Assembly (NCBI RefSeq): GCF_900637205.1
Contig: NZ_LR134355.1
Location: forward strand, 3,596,001-3,660,000
Direction of reading: 5' to 3'
DNA length: 64,000 nt
Origin: Mycolicibacterium chitae
GTDB lineage: Bacteria; Actinomycetota; Actinomycetes; Mycobacteriales; Mycobacteriaceae
Below the pieces are notes generated by a model. That model searched no databases and was not told the DNA's origin. It saw nothing but the letters and a program-made list of their open reading frames with translations. The position numbers and the translations under genes were made by a program. Position 1 is the stretch's first letter; every line of letters begins with the position of its first letter. Of this stretch, positions 57,022 through 64,000 are shown piece after piece.

Positions 57022-58436
57022 GGGACCGCCTGCGGACCGGTCAGCGCCGCGCTGGCCACCGCGTCGATCTGTGCGGTGACCTGTTCGACGATGTCGCGGA
57101 CGTCCTCGGTGGTGCGGGCCTCGACGTTGAGCCGCAGCAGCGGTTCGGTGTTGGAGGTGCGCAGGTTGAACCAGCTGTCGTCGCCGAGGTCCACCGTCAC
57201 CCCGTCGAGGTGGTCGAGGGACTGCACGCGGTTGCCGAACCACTTCAGCACCGCCTCGACGCACGCGGGCGCGTCCTCGACGGTGTAGTTGAGCTCGCCG
57301 GAGGCCTCGTAGCGCTGGTAGTCGGCCGTCAGCTCGGAGAGCGGCCGGTCCGAATGGCCCAGCGCGGCAAGCACATACAGCGCCGCGAGCATCCCGGAGT
57401 CGGCACCCCAGAAGTCGCGGAAGTAGTAGTGCGCCGAATGTTCGCCGCCGAAGATCGCGCCGGTCTCGGCCATCAGACCCTTGATGTAGGAGTGCCCGAC
57501 CCGGGACCGCACCGGTGTGCCGCCGCGCTCGATGATCAGTTCGGGCACCGCCCGCGAGGTGATCAGGTTGTGGATGACGGTGGCGCCGATCTCCCGGGAC
57601 AGCTCGCGCGCGGCGACCAGCGCGGTGACCGCCGACGGTGACACCGGGCGGCCCTGCTCGTCGACCACGAAGCACCGGTCGGCGTCGCCGTCGAAGGCCA
57701 GGCCGATGTCGGCGCCGCTGTCCAGCACGAAGTTCTGCAGGTCCACCAGGTTGGCCGGGTCCAGCGGATTGGCCTCGTGGTTGGGGAAGGTGCCGTCGAG
57801 TTCGAAGTACAGCGGCAGCACCTGCAGCGCCTCGACCGGGCCGAGCACCGCCGGGGTGGTGTGCCCGGCCATGCCGTTACCCGCGTCGACGGCGACCTTC
57901 AACGGCCGCAGGCCGGCGAGGTCGACGAGGGAGCGCAGGAACTCGCCGTAGTCGGCGAGCACGTCCCGGTCGGTGACGGTGCCGGCCGGGCCGTCGTGGT
58001 CGGGAACGCCGTTGATGACCTCGTCGCGGATGGTGGCCAGACCGCTGTCCTGGCCGACGGGCTTGGCGCCGGCGCGGCACAGCTTGATGCCGTTGTAGGC
58101 CGCGGGGTTGTGGCTGGCGGTGAACATCGCGCCCGCGCAGTCCAGCAGGCCGGAGGCAAAGTAGAGCTGGTCGGTGGAGGCCAGCCCGATCCGCACCACG
58201 TCGAGCCCCTGGGCGGTGACACCGGCGGCGAACGCCGCGGCCAATTCCGGCGAGCTGGCCCGCATGTCGTAGCCGACCACGACCGTCGAGCTGTTCGCAC
58301 GCACCAGCCGGGCGAACGCGGCGCCGACGGCGGTGACGAAGTCGGCGTTGATCTCCTCGCCGACCAGACCGCGCACATCGTATGCCTTGATCACGCGGTG
58401 CACCGCTTCGGCGGCAAACCCGGCGGAACGCGACAT
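57018..58436 (-). CDS. manB: Phosphomannomutase/phosphoglucomutase
   Basis: This 472-residue enzyme interconverts mannose-6-P and mannose-1-P. The phospho-serine loop is FTASHNPAAYNG, the Mg loop is AFDGDADRCFV and the sugar loop is GGEHSAHYYFRDF. I chose the ATG at 58436 (MSRSAGFAAEAVHRVIKAYDV), near the usual family start. It is the first gene of the manB-SIS-manA run. Corresponds to Rv3257c. Confidence 0.94.
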   Translation of the reverse strand: MSRSAGFAAEAVHRVIKAYDVRGLVGEEINADFVTAVGAAFARLVRANSSTVVVGYDMRASSPELAAAFAAGVTAQGLDVVRIGLASTDQLYFASGLLDCAGAMFTASHNPAAYNGIKLCRAGAKPVGQDSGLATIRDEVINGVPDHDGPAGTVTDRDVLADYGEFLRSLVDLAGLRPLKVAVDAGNGMAGHTTPAVLGPVEALQVLPLYFELDGTFPNHEANPLDPANLVDLQNFVLDSGADIGLAFDGDADRCFVVDEQGRPVSPSAVTALVAARELSREIGATVIHNLITSRAVPELIIERGGTPVRSRVGHSYIKGLMAETGAIFGGEHSAHYYFRDFWGADSGMLAALYVLAALGHSDRPLSELTADYQRYEASGELNYTVEDAPACVEAVLKWFGNRVQSLDHLDGVTVDLGDDSWFNLRTSNTEPLLRLNVEARTTEDVRDIVEQVTAQIDAVASAALTGPQAVP

Positions 58437-58584
58437 GCTCGAGACTCCTGACGGCACAAGGGGGTGCATCGAATGGATGGAAATGTCGGTGCCAGCCTAG
58501 CGGTTACCGTCTCGTGACTAGGCCGTCGATTTCACATCACTCGAGTTATGGCCTCAGTTCGGGCAATGCCCGCCCAGCCACAGC

Positions 58585-59004
58585 TCAGTCGCTGGGGTCC
58601 GGCAACACCCGAAGATGCCCGCGCCGGCGGCCGGATCCGGACCCGCTCGGGGCCGACGGGGCCAGCACCGCCCCGGCGTGCGACGCGCCGTGGGCGCCGG
58701 ACGGCTCCGAAAAACCGTGCGCGGGCGCCTTCGGCAGCTCGCGGCCCTCGCGCACCGCGTCGGCCAGGGCCACCAGGTCGTCGTCGTCGGTGTGGGTCGG
58801 CAACGGGCCGGCGTGCCGGACCAGCTCCCAGCCGCGCGGTGCGGTGATGCGGCCGGCGTGCGAAACACACAGGTCCCAGGAGTGCGGCTCGGCCACGGTG
58901 GCCAGCGGCCCCACGACGGCGGTCGAATCCGAATAGACGAACGTCAACGTCGCCACCGCATAATGGGGGCACCCAGGCCTGCAGCAGCGACGCGGAACAT
59001 TCAC
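58585..59004 (-). CDS. Conserved protein with N-terminal cysteines (DUF3499, Rv3258c type)
   Basis: This 139-residue protein starts MNVPRRCCRPGCPHYAVATL and has C-rich pairs typical of DUF3499 (later WDLCVSHAGRITAPRGWELV, a possible zinc site). The C-terminal half is low-complexity and disordered. The role is unknown. It is divergent from the Rv3259-type gene and lies 148 bases upstream of manB. Confidence 0.82.
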   Translation of the reverse strand: MNVPRRCCRPGCPHYAVATLTFVYSDSTAVVGPLATVAEPHSWDLCVSHAGRITAPRGWELVRHAGPLPTHTDDDDLVALADAVREGRELPKAPAHGFSEPSGAHGASHAGAVLAPSAPSGSGSGRRRGHLRVLPDPSD

Positions 59005-59120
59005 TCCGTGAGGCTATCGCGAGGACTCGATTCGGCTGCGCGGGACACGCGCACACCGCGCCGCGCAGCCGAACCGTTACCTTGCCCGGTCCCGCCCAGG
59101 TCGCCGGATACCATCTGCGG

Positions 59121-59609
59121 GTGGCCGATTCCCGCAGTTTCCGAGGCGGCCCGGCCCGCCGCGGCAGCCGACGGCACGGCCGGGAGTTCCGCGGTCCGCT
59201 GTTGCCACCGACCGTGCCGGGCTGGCGCAGCCGCGCCGAGCGGTTCGACATGGCCGTACTCGAGGCCTACGAACCCATCGAACGGCGCTGGCACGACCGG
59301 CTCACCACGCTGGACATCGCAGTCGACGAGATCCCGCGGATCTCGCCGCGGGATCCGGACAACGTGCAGTTCCCCCCGGAGGTCATCGCCGACGGCCCGA
59401 TTGCGCTTGCGCGGCTGATCCCGGCCGGCGTGGATGTGCGGGGGAATTCGACCAGGGCGCGAATCGTGTTGTTCCGCAAGCCGATCGAGCGGCGCGCCAA
59501 AGACGCCCTGGATCTCGGTGATCTGCTGCATGACATCTTGGTGGCGCAGGTGGCCACGCATCTGGGCGTCGAGCCCTCGGTCATCGACCCGTCGATCGAG
59601 GACGACTGA
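59121..59609 (+). CDS. Zincin-like family protein lacking HExxH (Rv3259 type)
   Basis: This 162-residue protein belongs to the small actinobacterial zincin-like family next to whiB2. It has a basic N-terminus (RRGSRRHGREFRGPLLPP) and a conserved core (AERFDMAVLEAYEPIERRWH, LARLIPAGVDVRGNSTRARI). The usual HExxH is not present: the matching region reads VAQVATHLG. It is thus probably not an active protease. GTG 59121 is preferred; an in-frame start at 59082 is also possible. Confidence 0.75.
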   Translation: MADSRSFRGGPARRGSRRHGREFRGPLLPPTVPGWRSRAERFDMAVLEAYEPIERRWHDRLTTLDIAVDEIPRISPRDPDNVQFPPEVIADGPIALARLIPAGVDVRGNSTRARIVLFRKPIERRAKDALDLGDLLHDILVAQVATHLGVEPSVIDPSIEDD

Positions 59610-59618
59610 CCGAGTTTG

Positions 59619-59972
59619 CTAGATGATGCCGCGCTTGAGCCGGCGGCGCTCCCGCTCGGAGAGCCCACCCCAGATGCCGAAGCGCTCATCGTTGGCCAGG
59701 GCGTACTCGAGGCACTTGTCGCGCACCTCGCAGCCCAGGCAGATCCGTTTGGCCTCGCGGGTCGAGCCACCCTTCTCCGGGAAGAATGCCTCGGGGTCGG
59801 TTTGCGCGCACAGCGCGTTTTCTTGCCAGTCGTCATCTTCGGTTGCCGGGCCGGCATCGAAAATGTCCGGCACCACACTCAAATGCGACCGCCCCGCCGC
59901 TGCCCCCGTTGCCGAGTCCATATTGGTGTGCGGTGCACTGCCAATTGAGCCAAGAAAATGCTCAAAGGACAT
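59619..59972 (-). CDS. whiB2: WhiB2 iron-sulfur protein (WhmD-like septation regulator)
   Basis: This 117-residue WhiB protein has the four cluster cysteines (ENALCAQTDPEAFFPEKGGS, KRICLGCEVRDKC), the turn GIWGGLSERERRRLKRG and a short basic tail. The C-terminal 70 residues are nearly identical to M. tuberculosis WhiB2. AGGAGG six bases before the ATG at 59972 fixes the start; a GTG at 59987 would overlap it. The N-terminal extension (MSFEHFLGSIGSAPHTN) is longer than in H37Rv. It is needed for septation in M. smegmatis. Confidence 0.93.
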   Translation of the reverse strand: MSFEHFLGSIGSAPHTNMDSATGAAAGRSHLSVVPDIFDAGPATEDDDWQENALCAQTDPEAFFPEKGGSTREAKRICLGCEVRDKCLEYALANDERFGIWGGLSERERRRLKRGII

Positions 59973-60298
59973 GTTCCGCCTCCTCACCTTGGTTTCGTCA
60001 ATTCAAAAAATGTCGCCCACTATTGTTCTGTGGTCATCCCAATTCGAACAGGTGATCGAATCTCGGTCTGCGACACCGGAACCGGCCGGCCAACCGGGAA
60101 ATGACACTGATGTGATTAGACACGGGTTAGCTGCCAGGGTCAAGCGGTAGGGTCGAAATTCATACCACCAACCGCCGAAATTGCGGCGCGTCGCAACCTT
60201 GGCGTGTCGTGTGAGTAATCGCACTGCGATTTCTGCGTGTCGATCACAGTGCGACCGGCTGACCGGCGCGGCAGCACCTACGCCTAGTCTCGTTCGGT
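59973..60298. promoter_or_regulatory. 326-base divergent control region between whiB2 and fbiA
   Basis: No gene is supported here. Nested repeats lie near fbiA: ATCGCA-C-TGCGAT (60218-60230) and TCGCACTG...CAGTGCGA (60219-60226 with 60247-60254), plus GTG-N8-CAC (60211-60224), which resembles a CRP half-site pair. TAGTCT (60285-60290) fits a -10 box eight bases before the fbiA GTG, so fbiA may be leaderless. The whiB2 side is A/T-rich. Confidence 0.5.
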
Positions 60299-61297
60299 GT
60301 GAAGGTCACCGTACTGGTCGGCGGAGTGGGCGGAGCCCGCTTCCTCTTGGGCGTGCAGCAGTTGTTGGGGTTGGGACAGTTTGCGGGCGCCCAGCCTACC
60401 GACTCCGGCGAGCACGAACTGACGGCCGTGGTCAACGTCGGTGACGACGCCTGGATGCACGGCGTACGGATCTGCCCGGACCTGGACACCTGCATGTACA
60501 CCCTCGGCGGCGGCATCGATCCCGAACGCGGCTGGGGCCACCGGGACGAGACCTGGCACGCCAAGGAAGAGCTGGCCCGCTACGGCGTCCAACCCGACTG
60601 GTTCGGCCTGGGCGACCGCGACCTGGCCACGCATCTGGTGCGCAGCCAGATGCTGCGCGCGGGCTATCCGCTCTCCGCGGTCACCGAGGCGCTGTGCAAG
60701 CGGTGGGCGCCCGGGGCGCGGCTGCTGCCGGCCTCCGACGACCGCAGCGAGACCCACGTGGTCGTCACCGATCCCGACACCGACGAGCGGCGCGCCATCC
60801 ACTTCCAGGAATGGTGGGTGCGCTACCGCGCCAAGATCCCCACCCACAGCTTCGCGTTCGTCGGCGCCGAGAAGGCCGCCGCCGGCGAGGGGGTCACCGA
60901 GGCGATCGCCGAGGCCGACGTGGTGTTCCTGGCGCCGTCCAATCCCGTCGTCAGTATCGGCGCCATCCTGGCCATCCCCGGCATCCGCGGCGCGCTGCGC
61001 TCCACCTCGGCCCCGGTGGTCGGGTACTCGCCGATCATCGGCGGTCGCCCGCTGCGGGGCATGGCCGACGAGTGCCTGACCGTCATCGGCGTCGAATCCA
61101 CCTCGCAGGCCGTCGGCGAGCACTACGGCGCCCGCTCGGGCACCGGCATCCTCGACGGCTGGCTGGTGCACGACGGCGACACCGCCGCCATCGACGGCGT
61201 GGCGGTGCGGTCGGTCCCGCTGCTGATGACCGATCCGCCGGCCACCGCCGAGATGGTGCGCGCCGGGCTGGATCTGGTCGGCGTGGCGGCGCCGTGA
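60299..61297 (+). CDS. fbiA: Phospho(enol)pyruvate/lactate transferase FbiA (F420 biosynthesis)
   Basis: This 332-residue enzyme builds the F420-0 (dehydro-F420-0) core from Fo and a PEP-derived guanylyl donor. The N-terminal motif [20 protein letters not shown] and [19 protein letters not shown] match the CofD/FbiA family. The GTG at 60299 has no ribosome site. fbiB overlaps by four bases. Corresponds to Rv3261. Confidence 0.95.
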   Translation: MKVTVLVGGVGGARFLLGVQQLLGLGQFAGAQPTDSGEHELTAVVNVGDDAWMHGVRICPDLDTCMYTLGGGIDPERGWGHRDETWHAKEELARYGVQPDWFGLGDRDLATHLVRSQMLRAGYPLSAVTEALCKRWAPGARLLPASDDRSETHVVVTDPDTDERRAIHFQEWWVRYRAKIPTHSFAFVGAEKAAAGEGVTEAIAEADVVFLAPSNPVVSIGAILAIPGIRGALRSTSAPVVGYSPIIGGRPLRGMADECLTVIGVESTSQAVGEHYGARSGTGILDGWLVHDGDTAAIDGVAVRSVPLLMTDPPATAEMVRAGLDLVGVAAP

Positions 61298-62646
61298 GCG
61301 CGACGCCCGAACACGGCGCGGCCGGGGCCATCGAGGTGCTGCCCGTGCCGGGCCTGCCGGACTTCCGGCCCGGCGACGACCTGGTCGGCGCGTTGGCCGC
61401 GGCCGCACCGTGGCTGCGCGACAACGACATCGTGGTGATCACCAGCAAGGTGCTCTCCAAGGTCGAGGGCCGGGTGGTGCCGGCCCCCACCGATCCCGAG
61501 GAGCGGGACGCCCTGCGGCGCAAGCTCATCGACCGGGAGGCGGTGCGGGTGCTGGCGCGCAAGGGCCGCACGCTGATCACCGAGAACAGCTACGGGCTGG
61601 TGCAGGCCGCCGCCGGGGTGGACGGCTCGAACATCGGCAGCGACGAATTGGCGCTGCTGCCCACCGATCCCGACGCCAGCGCGGCCGGGGTCCGCGCCGG
61701 GCTGCGGGCCGCCCTCGGGGTGTCGGTCGCCGTCGTCGTCACCGACACCATGGGCCGCGCCTGGCGCAACGGGCAGACCGACGTCGCGATCGGCGCCGCC
61801 GGCCTGCCGGTGCTCTACGGATACGCCGGTGCCGCCGACACTTTCGGCAACGAGCTGTTGGTCACCGAGATCGCCGTCGCCGACGAGCTGGCCGCCGCGG
61901 CCGATCTGGTCAAGGGCAAGCTCACCGCCATCCCGGTCGCGGTGGTGCGCGGGCTGGACCTGCCCGACGACGGCTCGGCCGGGCGCAACCTGGTCCGCGG
62001 CGGCGAGGAGGACCTGTTCTGGCTGGGCACCGCCGAGGCCATCGAGCTGGGCCGCACCCAGGCGCAGTTGCTGCGCCGCTCGGTGCGCCGGTTCTCCCCC
62101 GATCCCGTCGACCCGGCGATCATCGAGGCCGCCGTCGCCGAGGCGCTGACCGCGCCCGCCCCGCACCACACCCGGCCGGTGCGCTTCGTGTGGCTGCGCG
62201 ATGCGGACCGCCGCACCGCGCTGCTGGACCGGATGAGGGACAAGTGGCGCGCCGACCTGGCCGCCGACGGCAAACCGGCCGACGCGATCGAGCGCCGGGT
62301 GGCCCGCGGCCAGATCCTGTACGACGCCCCGGAAGTCCTGATCCCGTTCCTGGTTCCCGAAGGCGCACACAGTTATCCGGACGCCGCGCGCACCGCCGCC
62401 GAACGGACGATGTTCACCGTGGCCGTCGGCGCCGCGGTGCAGGCCCTGCTGGTCGCGCTGGCGGTCCGCGGCGTGGGCAGCTGTTGGATCGGCTCGACGA
62501 TCTTCGCCGCCGACCTGGTGCGCGCCGGGCTCGATCTGCCCGCCGACTGGGAACCGTTGGGCGCCATCGCCATCGGCCACCACCCCGGCGATCCCCCGGG
62601 CCCGCGCGACCCGGCCGACCCCGACGGCCTGCTGGTGCTGCGATGA
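61294..62646 (+). CDS. fbiB: Bifunctional F420 gamma-glutamyl ligase/dehydro-F420 reductase FbiB
   Basis: This 450-residue enzyme has an N-terminal CofE-like gamma-glutamyl ligase ([39 protein letters not shown]) and a C-terminal FMN nitroreductase-like domain (about 255-450, [27 protein letters not shown]). It adds the polyglutamate tail and reduces dehydro-F420-0. The GTG at 61294 overlaps the fbiA stop (GTGA), and its own stop overlaps the Nudix gene (ATGA). Confidence 0.95.
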   Translation: MSATPEHGAAGAIEVLPVPGLPDFRPGDDLVGALAAAAPWLRDNDIVVITSKVLSKVEGRVVPAPTDPEERDALRRKLIDREAVRVLARKGRTLITENSYGLVQAAAGVDGSNIGSDELALLPTDPDASAAGVRAGLRAALGVSVAVVVTDTMGRAWRNGQTDVAIGAAGLPVLYGYAGAADTFGNELLVTEIAVADELAAAADLVKGKLTAIPVAVVRGLDLPDDGSAGRNLVRGGEEDLFWLGTAEAIELGRTQAQLLRRSVRRFSPDPVDPAIIEAAVAEALTAPAPHHTRPVRFVWLRDADRRTALLDRMRDKWRADLAADGKPADAIERRVARGQILYDAPEVLIPFLVPEGAHSYPDAARTAAERTMFTVAVGAAVQALLVALAVRGVGSCWIGSTIFAADLVRAGLDLPADWEPLGAIAIGHHPGDPPGPRDPADPDGLLVLR

Positions 62647-63182
62647 CGCTGCGCGATTCGGTGATCCGGGCCCTGACCGACTGGGTGGCCCCCGACCCCG
62701 AGCAGGACACGCTGCGGCACGCGGTGCTGTCGTTCGTGCTGGCCCGCGAGGACGCCTGCGAGCGCGCCTGCGTGCCCGGCCACATCACGGCCTCGGTGGC
62801 GGTGCTCGACCACACCGGCACCCAGGTGTTGCTCACGCTGCATCCGCGGCTGGGCCGGTGGGTGCAACTCGGCGGTCACTGCGAGGCCGAGGACGCCGAC
62901 ATCGTGGCCGCGGCGCTGCGCGAGGGCCACGAGGAGTCAGGCGTCGCCGGGCTGCGCATGGACCCGAATCTGGTTGCCGTGCACGTGCATCCGGTGACCT
63001 GCTCGCTGGGTGTCCCCACCCGGCATCTCGATCTGCAGTTCGTCGCCCACGCCCCGGCGGACGCCAGGATCGCCCTCAGCGACGAGTCCCTGGATCTGCG
63101 CTGGTGGCCCTGCGCGGCGCTGCCGCCGGACACCGACCACGCCCTGGCGTACCTGGTGTCGCAGGCCACCGCCCGCGGCTAG
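62643..63182 (+). CDS. Nudix hydrolase
   Basis: This 179-residue protein has a Nudix box in [20 protein letters not shown] followed by GHEESGV; compared with G-x5-E-x7-RE-x2-EE-x-G it carries an extra residue between the first G and the RE. Flanking sequence ([32 protein letters not shown]) fits a nucleotide or diphosphate-sugar hydrolase. Its ATG overlaps the fbiB stop by four bases, so it belongs to the fbi operon. Substrate is unknown. In H37Rv the next gene after fbiB is the methyltransferase Rv3263, not this one. Confidence 0.85.
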   Translation: MTLRDSVIRALTDWVAPDPEQDTLRHAVLSFVLAREDACERACVPGHITASVAVLDHTGTQVLLTLHPRLGRWVQLGGHCEAEDADIVAAALREGHEESGVAGLRMDPNLVAVHVHPVTCSLGVPTRHLDLQFVAHAPADARIALSDESLDLRWWPCAALPPDTDHALAYLVSQATARG

Positions 63183-63196
63183 CGCGCGCAGGAAGC

Positions 63197-64000
63197 TCAG
63201 ACGTCGCTGGAGTACCGGATCCCGCAATCCGGCAGCTCGACTCCCGGCCACACCCGCGCCCCGCGGAGCAGCTCGCAGCGCGCCCCGATGTTCGCCCCGT
63301 CGCCGATCACGCCGTCGCGGATCAGCGCCCGCGGCCCGACGTGCGCGCCGAAGCCGATGATCGAACGCTCGATCACCGAACCGGCGTCCACCCTGGCCCC
63401 GTCGAAGATCACCGCGCCGTCCAGCCGCGAGCCCGGGCCGATCTCGGCGCCGCGGCCCACCACCGTGCCGCCGATCAGCACCGCGCCCGGGGCCACCGAG
63501 GCGCCGTCGTGCACCAGGGCCTCACCGCGGTCGCCCGGCAGCGCCGGCGACGGCGCGATCCCGCGCACCAGATCCGAGGACCCGCGCACGAAGTCCTCCG
63601 GGGTGCCCATGTCGCGCCAGTACGTCGCGTCGACGTAGCCGCACACCTTCACCCCGTCGGACAGCAGCGCCGGGAACACCTCGCGCTCCACCGACACCGG
63701 CCGCCCGCGCGGGATGCGGTCGATGATCTTGCGGTCGAACACGTAGCAGCCCGCGTTGATCTGATCGGTCGGCGGGTCCTGGGTCTTCTCCAGAAAGGCT
63801 GTGACGCGGCCGTTCTCGTCGGTGGGTACCGACCCGAACGCGCGCGGGTCCGCCACCCGCACCAGGTGCAGCGTCAGATCCGCGGAGTGGCCGTGATGGA
63901 ACTCCAGCAGCGAACCGAGGTCCGCGCCGGACAGCACGTCGCCGTTGAACACGACGACGGTGTCATGGCGCAGCCGCGGCGCGACGTTGGCGATGCCGCC
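63197..64000 (-). CDS. Mannose-1-phosphate guanylyltransferase-type nucleotidyltransferase (5' end outside window)
   Basis: The last 267 codons are visible. They contain the active-site segment VVVFNGDVLSGADL, AFLEKTQDPPTDQINAGCYV and DATYWRDMGTPEDFVRGSSD of the GDP-mannose/glucose-1-P nucleotidyltransferase fold. A left-handed beta-helix of hexapeptide repeats follows (SVAPGAVLIGGTVVGRGAEI) and the end is IRYSSDV. It corresponds to Rv3264c (manB/rmlA2-like), which makes GDP-mannose. With manA and manB nearby this completes fructose-6-P to GDP-mannose. The start is beyond the right edge. Confidence 0.9.
   Translation of the reverse strand, partial: GGIANVAPRLRHDTVVVFNGDVLSGADLGSLLEFHHGHSADLTLHLVRVADPRAFGSVPTDENGRVTAFLEKTQDPPTDQINAGCYVFDRKIIDRIPRGRPVSVEREVFPALLSDGVKVCGYVDATYWRDMGTPEDFVRGSSDLVRGIAPSPALPGDRGEALVHDGASVAPGAVLIGGTVVGRGAEIGPGSRLDGAVIFDGARVDAGSVIERSIIGFGAHVGPRALIRDGVIGDGANIGARCELLRGARVWPGVELPDCGIRYSSDV

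Noticed and set aside
60694..62646. FbiB with a 200-residue N-terminal extension
   Set aside because: The extension is a shifted reading of fbiA; the GTG at 61294 overlaps the fbiA stop and gives the normal length.

Overview
The window is high-GC (roughly 68-70 %) actinobacterial DNA. Its gene order closely follows the Mycobacterium tuberculosis H37Rv Rv3218-Rv3264c segment as I remember it: DAG kinase-like, whiB1, pdtaS, TB7.3, rshA, sigH, aroA, rsgA, desA3, ppk2, tgs3-like, secA1, hpf, comF, lpqB, mtrB, mtrA, tmk, sahH, the alkB/rubredoxin genes, manA, manB, whiB2, fbiA, fbiB. The added aromatic catabolism genes and several insertions suggest an environmental, fast-growing mycobacterium (Mycolicibacterium-like). 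This is inferred from gene content only.

Region 1 (1-13.9 kb) is an accessory benzoate/catechol block. A LysR gene and the start of a muconate cycloisomerase run left, opposite benA-benB. They are followed by a 906-residue protein joining a BenC reductase, a GntR-type FCD ligand-binding domain and a BenD diol dehydrogenase. A large LuxR-type ATPase regulator and a secreted VanY-like peptidase follow. A leftward pcaF-pcaD-pcaI-pcaJ operon with a divergent LysR completes conversion of 3-oxoadipate to succinyl-CoA and acetyl-CoA. catA and catC are not in view and may lie left of the window.

Region 2 (13.9-30 kb) is the conserved stress and regulatory core: DAG kinase-like protein, WhiB1, PdtaS, biotinylated TB7.3, RshA-SigH with a SigH-type promoter, a transmembrane Ser/Thr kinase in between, the 24-residue ribosomal protein bL37, Cys-tRNA(Pro) deacylase, an SDR, a methyltransferase with an SRAP (abasic-site) protein, AroA, RsgA, and the DesA3 desaturase with its reductase. 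The last two genes carry matching tandem operators.

Region 3 (30-49.3 kb) holds a DUF6912 protein, PPK2, a BCCT transporter, a wax ester/DGAT-type acyltransferase, SecA1, hibernation factor, ComF and the LpqB-MtrB-MtrA signalling operon. A three-gene WXG100-like / DUF1023 hydrolase / LppA-type lipoprotein cassette sits between mtrA and tmk. A PepSY lipoprotein and SahH follow.

Region 4 (49.3-64 kb) has the alkane hydroxylase operon (alkB-rubA-rubB-alkX), an amino-acid permease, an FAD monooxygenase, mannose metabolism (manA, SIS-like partner, manB, and a truncated nucleotidyltransferase at the right edge), WhiB2, and F420 synthesis (fbiA-fbiB) with a Nudix gene. Four-base start/stop overlaps (ATGA or GTGA) recur and mark many operons. 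I saw no insertion sequence, tRNA, rRNA or CRISPR array.
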